DNA from: Schizophyllum amplum
Lineage: Eukaryota > Basidiomycota > Agaricomycetes > Agaricales > Schizophyllaceae
Assembly: GCA_007026445.1 (NCBI GenBank)
Contig: VDMD01000044.1
Location: 1 to 64,000, forward strand
Reading direction: 5' to 3'
Length of the DNA stretch: 64,000 nucleotides
A program made the translations under genes and the position numbers. The notes under the pieces were generated by a model. That model was given only the letters and a program-made list of their open reading frames with translations. It was not told the DNA's origin and ran no database searches. Shown here piece by piece: positions 57,132-64,000 of this stretch. Position 1 is the stretch's first letter, and the number at the start of each line of letters is the position of its first letter.

Positions 57132-57212
57132 TGGGGTAGTGGTAACCTGGGTCGTTGCCATGAGTGGTCTCTGTCTACTCGACCCGCCGGGGGTTCGATT
57201 CCCCCTTAATGC
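57125..57212 (+). tRNA. tRNA-Gly (anticodon GCC) with an 18-nt intron
   Basis: A full cloverleaf forms. Acceptor stem GCATTAA pairs with TTAATGC. The D arm contains TAGTGGTA. The anticodon stem GGTCG pairs with CGACC around the loop TTGCCA...T, with anticodon GCC at 57157-57159. The T arm is GGGGG TTCGATT CCCCC. The intron 57161-57178 sits after position 37, the canonical place for nuclear tRNA introns. A TATAAAA is at 57100-57106, 19 bp upstream of the tRNA 5' end. The first seven bases of the gene overlap the end and stop codon of the GH78 gene on the same strand. Confidence 0.9.
57161..57178 (+). other. tRNA-Gly intron
   Basis: These 18 bases interrupt the anticodon loop between positions 37 and 38. 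Removing them restores a 7-nt loop. Confidence 0.8.
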
Positions 57213-57604
57213 ATAAATATAAGTAGTGGTCGCTTCCTTTTTTCCTCCTGCATTATCCTGAGGTTGTTGGTCTTCGCAGGTCTTCGCATGGTAGGAAAAG
57301 AGAACAGGCACATTGTGACCTCCACGTGGACACACCTACTGTTTATGCGAGAGAGGAAGAGTTTGAACCTTCCGCCTGCTTGTATAGAGCTTCCAGGCGC
57401 GGCGTTCGCTCGCTCGCACCCCTGCAGCGTTTTCGTTGACATCCCTTTGGCAAAAGTGCATTCACACATCCCCGTAATACATAGTACGACTGCCGCCTGC
57501 ATTGCTAAGTACTTCGCCTTGCACTGCTGCTTCGTCTCCCACTGCTGCTGCTTCCGCTCGCGTTGATACTTGTGCTGGCAGGTCCACTGCCCACGCGCAG
57601 CCCG

Positions 57605-59558
57605 TCATCTGTCTGCATTATCCGAGAGCTGCGAGCGCTCGGCCGTCTTCCGACACCGCTCTCCATCCTTTCGACGTCGGTCTCCATCCTTCCGACGCTG
57701 CTCTAGGTGTATATGCTCGGACGCGACCCGCGTCGACGTGTCGCCAGAGTAGTCGCCCGTGGCAGCTGAGTAGTCGCCCGTGGCAGCTGAGTAGTAACCC
57801 GTATCACCTGAGTAGTACCCCGTATCAGCTGCCGTGTAGTCGCCCGTTCCCATGCCGGTGTCGGAAGAGGTGCCGGCATCGGACCGCGCGTTGTCGCTGG
57901 GCGCGAAGTTGATCGGGCGGGAGAGTTGCACGGAGGTGAACATGGACTCGGCGGTCGAGCGCTGGGCGGCGACGGCGAGGACGATGAAGGTTGGGTAGAT
58001 ACCCTGGAAGGTGAAGAGAGGATGAGTTTGGATCGGTCATAAGTGGTAGGGGGGCAGTTAAAGAACGTACTGCCAGGCTGTGGAAGGCAGTTTTTACAAT
58101 GCCGTACGCGTCGGCGTTCGATTCCGAGGACTGCCGTAGGACGATGAACATGATCTAGGTGAGAGGTTAGCGAAAGCCAGACAAACGTTAACAATATTCG
58201 AAACACGGCAGACAAGGACAGTGAGCAATGGAACTAGAACGCACCCAAAGCCCGCAGTACACGAAACCGGACTCGACGAGAAGCAGGAGAACGCCCTCCA
58301 CCCGCGTCCTATTTGACTTGCCAAGCGACCTCTTGATGTCGCGGCGGTAGAACCTGCGGGATGCGTAAGTCAGCCGGGCATGCGATGAGCAAAGGCTTGA
58401 AGACAAATAATATTTCGATTACTGCTCAGACTAGAGGAATACCCACTCACCAAACGCGCGCGGCCATCAGCACCGTCGTCACCATGTTTGTCACCAGCAG
58501 GGGGACCATCATCAAGAGCGTGCGGCTGGCGAGCTGGAGGGTGCCGTAGAGCTGGAACGCCCAGTAGACTTCGATGATGACGCCGACTGGAGTGCGAGTT
58601 AGCACCGCCGTGGAACAAATACCAACAATGAGAAACTCACTTGTACTTCCGCACATGCATAACGCGAGCAAAGCGCGGACGTAGCGATTGTCCGGCCAGA
58701 GCACCCAAGCGCGCCACACGACGACGAAGTCGCTCAATAGATACTGCAAGCGCGTTAGCCGGCGTAAACGCTGCCCCTGCCTGTCCTGGTCGACATCCTC
58801 CCCACCAGAGCTCCCGTCGACGCCCATCCAGACGTCCACATCCATCCCCACTCATAAGCACATCCACGCGTCCGCGCCCATCCACACACACTCACATTAA
58901 CCCTATCCGTCACCGACAGCACCACCGAAAGCTGAAAGATCGCGCGCTGAATATCCGTAGGACGGAGGCCGTACTGGGGCATTTGTATGGTGTAGAATAT
59001 GAGAATGGCGATCGTGCCCATCGTCGAGGTGAGGAATAGGATGATTATGGGGGTTTGTAGGAGTAGGGAGCGGCTGGTTTGACGGCTGAGAAGGATAAAC
59101 AGTGGGTGTTCGGGGGCGGGAGGGAGGGGCGGACGACAGGGAGGGGCGGACGACGGGGAGAGACGGACGACAGGGAGAGGCGGATGTTCAAGAGGGCGGG
59201 CGGGAGGGAGGAGCATGCGGTCGGGAGGGGCGGACGATTGGGAGAGACAGAGGCGGTCGGGACGAAAGGCGGTCGGCAGGGAGGGCGAATGGGTGTTAAT
59301 TGGCGGTTGATGAGGCAAGTGACAAACGGGTCAGCAACGGGTTGGTGAGAGAGATCGAGAAGCTCACGCGAGGGAGGCAATTGCTGCGATGAAGAGTGCC
59401 GCCTGAACACCTGGGAATGTCGGTTTGGATGGGCATGGGACGAAAGCTGATGGCTCACCATAGAACAAGACATCCACCGCGACCTGCATGAGGATAGACT
59501 GCAGGCTCGCCACGTCGCCGATGAGCAACGGGCTCGGATTTGTGGGAAGATTGGACAT
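57605..59558 (-). CDS. polytopic (about seven-helix) membrane protein of an Agaricomycete family
   Basis: The protein starts MSNLPTNPSPLLIGDVASLQ at 59558. Hydrophobic segments follow in order: VQAALFIAAIASLA, IIILFLTSTMGTIAILIFYT, the YLLSDFVVVWRAWVLWPDN block, ALLALCMCGS, LLMMVPLLVTNMVTTVLMAA, VEGVLLLLVESGFVYCGLW and GIYPTFIVLAVAAQRS. The YRRDIKRSLGKSNRTRVEG loop is typical of this basidiomycete family, which resembles fungal receptor-like proteins but has no known ligand. The cytoplasmic-type tail has a 21-bp coding repeat (GDYSAAT, GYYSGDT). The intron after SLA is about 270 bp and filled by C-rich repeats, and that after DRVN is about 150 bp; the rest are short. All joins keep frame. Confidence 0.78.
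57750..57836 (-). repeat. coding minisatellite, 21-bp unit, four copies
   Basis: On the plus strand the unit reads GAGTAGTCGCCCGTGGCAGC plus T. It encodes Gly-Asp/Tyr-Tyr-Ser repeats in the tail of the membrane protein. Confidence 0.9.
59100..59245. repeat. intronic degenerate repeat
   Basis: Copies of GGGAGGGGCGGACGACDGGG and GAGAGRCGGA alternate. They lie in the second intron of the membrane-protein gene. Confidence 0.75.
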
Positions 59559-62530
59559 CTTCGCAGCCGGAGGGAGGACGGATCCCAGGACGTTCCCTCC
59601 CGTCTACCAGCGATCGGTATATAACGCGCTGACCTGAACGCCTAGAGCAGATCTCAGCACTCGGAACAGATGCCCGCTGTCCAGCTGGGCACGAAAATGA
59701 ATGGGACGGAACGCAGCATCGGCAGCACGTCCGTCTGAGTCGCGGCCTTTTGGCTATCGCGGCGGTGTCGGGCGCTTTATATGTGCAAGAGAAGGAAGGT
59801 ACGTCAGTCAGCGAGGAAATTAAGCTTTGGCAGAAGGGTGATGCGTACCTGGGGGGTTGATATGCAGCATATGATAAGGCGGGGGGCGATGTTGATGAAT
59901 AGAAGCGTCCGAGTCCATGGCCATGGCCCACGGGCCGCGGCCAAAGATCCGGGGAAGACGCCGTGAATGGCGGGGGCAGCGCTCGACCTATTCCAACGGA
60001 GGGGGTCAGCAGGACCATCGCACACTGATTTAGATGTATTCAGAGATAGAGGTCAGTCTTCCGAACGTGGAGAGACTGCGACGGTTGTGGCTTGATGAGT
60101 GTCAGGGGCTTCCTGTGCAGCGTCTCGACGCGCTGTGCCTGCTCGCGATTTTTATACTCAAGAAGGCCCAAGCTGTCGCAGGATTCTCATAGCACTGATA
60201 TAAGACAGAACAGAGGCGATCTGCACGGAGCCTGAGGTCAGAACCTCGAGTCTCGGCGCTGACTTGGGGAATGGAAGTTACGGATGACTCACACAACACG
60301 TGGCCTGCGCTCGTTACGTTACGAGTCACGCTTGTTACCGCATCGTCACATTGAAATGGTTCGCTCAACTTGAGCGTTCACCACGAGCACGAGCACGAGC
60401 ATCGCACGCACACCTCAGGCTTCCCCATCTCTAGTGGCCTACATCACGGATGGCAAAGCGTTCCGGGTCTTGATACATACGATCCGACGTCTTCCTCAAC
60501 TTGGGTCCTTGCCATCCAAGGTCTACGCCGATCGCCCCTCTTCTCCTCAACCAACGCAGCAGGTCCAATGCCCCGACGCTCGTACCATGATATATCCTCA
60601 CTCGCCTGCGGTACACTCCCACCGTATCTCATTGTGTCGGACGTCTTTTACCTTCCTTTCGGCGTCTCTACCCTATAGCTCCCTCGGACAGGTCCATCAA
60701 TGCGTCTGTTGCGCACCCGTCGTATACACGGTCGCCAGCGACCCTCGCCTGCGCTCTTGGACTTGGAGCGCGTCTTTCAGAAGATGACTTGCCTTCGGCG
60801 AAACAGACGACCCCGTTTCCTACGAGGCCCCGCCACGACGTCCACCTCTTCAAGTCCCTGCTCTTCGTCTACGGTCTTTCCCGAACGCCTTTGCCGAACA
60901 CTCTGAGAAATCATAAGCATCGTACGTTGCTCCTTCCAGCTTCGTCCATCTTCACTGACTCTAAGAGTAAACAGCGCAAGTGCAAGCGACGAGTCGACGC
61001 TAGTAGGCTACACCCTCGATGCGTCAGGTTATCCCGTCGACGCGTCAGGTTATCCCGTCCGCGCGTCAGGTTATCCCATCAACGCGCCAGGCCAGCCATC
61101 GACACGCCGGGATACCCATCGACGCGTTGGAATATCCCATCGACGCGTCGGAATATCCCATCGACGCGCCGGGTCATCTCATCGGCAAATTAGGATATCT
61201 CATCGACGCGCTTGTTCTGGCTATAACGCGACCATCCATGCCAGTGTAGGTGGATTAGGACACGCGTAGGCTCATGACGCGCGCCGCTTCTCGGATGTGC
61301 TTACCGGGCTTGCGTAGCGGGCGGTCTGGCGTCTTGACCGTAGCGCCCACGCACCTCGACTCTGCCGCTTCAAGATCCTGGCGCCCGTGCGTTTTTACTT
61401 TGGTGACTGTGCGCCTTGCAGACTCTGGCGCGCGCTGTACCTACAACTGGGCCGCACGACTCGATGTCCTACTATGGCCCGATGCGCTGGGGGAACTATG
61501 CATAGAACGGAGGCGCCTACCGCGCGGCATCTTCTGTTGTTCTCCCGCAGAGCGTGGATTTTCTTCCGACGAGCGGAGGCTTTCACGACGCGGGTGCTTT
61601 CCATTCACCAGTACACCGTTAGCAGTGCTTTACTGTACGGTGAGCTGATCTTTCTGTGCATCGCTCGCTGATAGTAACACAACTTAGTAGCCTAGTTCCA
61701 CGTCGGCCCGAACAGATCGGCGGCTGGCATTGTGTTGGGAAGGTCGGCGGCTAGCATTGTCGGCCAGGTCGGCGTCGGGGATGAGGTGAAGTCTGTCGTC
61801 GTGTATGCTTCGAGGACTGGCTATAACATATGTGGCATGTAGCAGTCAATGAGATTCCGCCGCAGGAGCACTGCTTCGGCCTGTTGATCTCCTGCAGGAG
61901 CTATGCGTGTCACCTGGCCCGAGACTCTGAATCTACTCCATAGGGATGAGCAAGGAGTGGGGTCCGTCTGGTATTCCGACCGCCTTTCTGGGCCCCTCTT
62001 CCTAGCCGTGCTTGCATGAATGGATGATGTATCGGCAGGTGCACGCTTGTTTGGCCAACGTGGCATGTTGATAGATGACAACAAAACGGAACGGCCTCTT
62101 ATGGTAATTTTGGCTGGAATGGGATCTCTGTGGTTCATGAACCTCCGAACGAGTGCAGCGGTGGAAATGCTGATGCTGGCACGCTACGGACCATGACTAT
62201 CGAGTCCTGCTATTGTTCTCGCTGCAGAAAATGGCGCCGTCGCGGGTCTCCATTCATGGCGGCCGGCGCGCGGATTGCCGAGGGCGCGGAGTTTGAAAAT
62301 GATGGAGCTGACAAATACATATGAATTTTATATTCGTCAGGGGAGTCCGGGCGTTATCCCTTTCTATTTCCCCATCACTACCGTCCAGGCTCTTCGCCGC
62401 CCGCGTCGTTCTCCTCGTCGTTGTTGACGGCGCCCTCGCAGTCTTCGTCGAACTCCGAGTCACACGCTCCCCCGACCGTTCGCTCTTTTTTTCACTAAGA
62501 TACTCCCTCTACCCGCCCTTTCCTTCGACC
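59559..62530. other. long intergenic region between the membrane protein and G-alpha genes
   Basis: No gene could be supported. 60430-61000 has coding-like traces in several frames (for example RPRHDVHLFKSLLFVYGLSR near 60830-60890) that never form a complete product; they may be an eroded gene. 61016-61205 is a minisatellite. The promoter of the G-alpha gene must lie near 62300-62530, but no clear TATA box was assigned. Confidence 0.4.
61016..61205. repeat. minisatellite, 21-bp unit, about eight to nine copies
   Basis: Units follow GCGTCAGGTTATCCCGTCGA and drift to GCGTCGGAATATCCCATCGA. Confidence 0.9.
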
Positions 62531-63907
62531 ATGGGTTGCGTTCAATCTTCCGGTGTTGACGAGGAGGCCAAGGCTCGTGAGTGGGCGCGAGTGCTTTGGG
62601 TCTGGAGGGGAGCTGACAGGCGGTGCAGGCAATGACGAGATTGAGAACCAGCTGAAGAAGGACCGTATGATGGCGAAGAACGAGATTAAGATGTTGTTGC
62701 TCGGTGCAGGAGAGTCGGGCAAGGTGCGCGTCCCATTGTCACATACGGGCCAGCCAGTCCTCTGACCCGTGCCCCCGCAGTCGACGGTCTTGAAACAGAT
62801 GAAGCTCATCCACCACGGCGGCTACAACGAACAGGAGCGGGATTCCTACAAGGAGATCATTTTCTCCAACACCATTCAGTCCATGCGGTGAGCACGCAAA
62901 GTCCACGCTTATGGCACCCCCCGCTGACGTGCGCTAGTGCCATCCTCGAGGCCATGCCGCAACTGGACATCTCCTTGTCACCCCAAAACGACGCCCGCCG
63001 CGCTATCGTCATGTCCATGCCCATGCAAATCGAGGCGGACGTGCTGCCCTCGGACGTCGTCGACGCCATCCGCAGTCTCTGGAAAGACCAGGGTGTCAGG
63101 GAGGCCGTCCGCCGCTCGCGCGAGTTCCAGCTCAACGACTCCGCCGTGTACTACTTTAACTCCATCGACCGCATGTCCGCGCCCAACTACATGCCGACGG
63201 ATCAGGATATCCTCCGCAGTCGTGTCAAGACGACGGGTATCACGGAGACGACGTTCAAGGTCGGCGAGCTCACGTACAAGCTCTTCGACGTCGGTGGTCA
63301 GCGGTCGGAGCGTAAGAAGTGGATCCACTGCTTCGAGAACGTCACCGCGTTGGTGTTCCTTGTCTCCTTGTCAGAGTACGACCAGATGTTGTACGAGGAT
63401 GAGAGCGTGGTACGTGCCTGGACCCCTCTGCGACTCCTATCATTCTTCTCACGTGCGCCGCAGAACCGTATGCAAGAGGCACTCACTCTTTTCGACTCCA
63501 TCTGCAACTCAAGATGGTTCGTCAAGACCTCTATCGTGCGTACTAAGTATCCCCCACTCCTTCGCTCATGCTAACCTCCCGCCAGATCTTGTTCTTGAAC
63601 AAGATCGACTTGTTTGCGGAGAAGCTGCCACGGTCACCGCTCGGCGACTACTTCCCGGACTACAACGGCGGCGACAACTACGACGCGGCGTGCGACTACC
63701 TCTTGCACCGGTTCGTGTCGCTGAACCAGTCCGCGGCGACGAAGCAGATCTACGCGCACTACACCTGCGCAACGGATACGCAGCAGATCAAGTGTACGTC
63801 TCACCATCAGCTTCTAGACCCGGAACTGACTTTTGGATACAGTCGTCTTGAGCGCCATTCAGGACATCTTGTTGCAGCTCCACCTGCGCGAGTGCGGTCT
63901 TCTGTAG
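62531..63907 (+). CDS. heterotrimeric G protein alpha subunit, group I
   Basis: Seven exons (62531-62576, 62629-62723, 62781-62887, 62938-63409, 63464-63535, 63586-63793, 63843-63907) give 354 residues, the standard length. MGCVQS at the start is the N-myristoylation and palmitoylation site. G1 is GAGESGKST, the switch I region contains RVKTTGITET, G3 is DVGGQRSERKKW, G4 is NKIDLF and G5 is TCATDT. The C-terminus ECGLL has Cys at -4, the class modified by pertussis toxin. It binds GTP, pairs with G-beta-gamma and couples seven-helix receptors such as pheromone or nutrient receptors to cAMP or MAPK signalling at the plasma membrane. All key residues are present. Fungal group I subunits are usually single copy. 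Confidence 0.96.
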
Positions 63908-64000
63908 TTTGTCCCTGTCTGTCTTGCGACGTTGGCGGCCGATATAACGTCGGTCGGCGCACGTATCTTACGATGGACTCTATCATGTGGGGCATGCAGA

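Overview
The window reads as genomic DNA of a filamentous basidiomycete, most likely an Agaricomycete (perhaps Polyporales; that rank is a guess). The reasons are genes split by many 45-65 nt GT-AG introns, a GC-rich coding style, and basidiomycete-typical families: DUF6533 membrane proteins, a DUF6699 protein, MYND-finger proteins, a BCS1-like AAA ATPase with a long charged tail, a Plavaka-type transposase and a group I G-alpha subunit. Exon structures were spliced by eye; no database search was run.

Layout. 1-345: a MITE-like element. 955-4229 (-): BCS1-like ATPase. 6205-9255 (+): DUF6533 membrane protein whose introns are swollen by minisatellites. 9704-9994 (+): small secreted protein. 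10574-11455 (+): C2H2/RING protein. 11797-12511 (+): GPI-anchored-type surface protein. 12559-14139 (-): Gfo/Idh/MocA oxidoreductase. 14882-17185 (+): MFS transporter. From 17.3 to 57.1 kb lies the main feature, a large diverged inverted duplication. The left arm (about 17310-37768) and right arm (about 45421-57094) carry, in mirror order, a GH78-like alpha-L-rhamnosidase, a MYND-finger protein and several kilobases of unidentified sequence. The arms flank a loop of about 7.7 kb rich in minisatellites, with a DUF6699 gene and a small secreted-protein gene. The left arm is longer mainly because a 6.75 kb Plavaka-type transposon (24370-31118, 17-bp terminal inverted repeats, transposase plus a DUF6532-like gene) sits at a position that is empty in the right arm, and because it has an extra, probably dead MYND copy. 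The right outer junction lies about 30 bp from an intron-containing tRNA-Gly(GCC) gene that overlaps the stop codon of the right GH78 gene. 57605-59558 (-): polytopic membrane protein. 62531-63907 (+): G-alpha subunit.

Functionally this is an accessory-like stretch between ordinary genes. The secreted or surface genes (GH78 pair, small secreted proteins, GPI-type protein, sugar-type oxidoreductase, permease) fit carbohydrate scavenging and cell-surface roles, but no operon-like co-regulation can be read from the sequence. The structure most worth following is the imperfect palindrome with its transposon, its tRNA-linked edge and its inner arms that look more alike than its outer arms.
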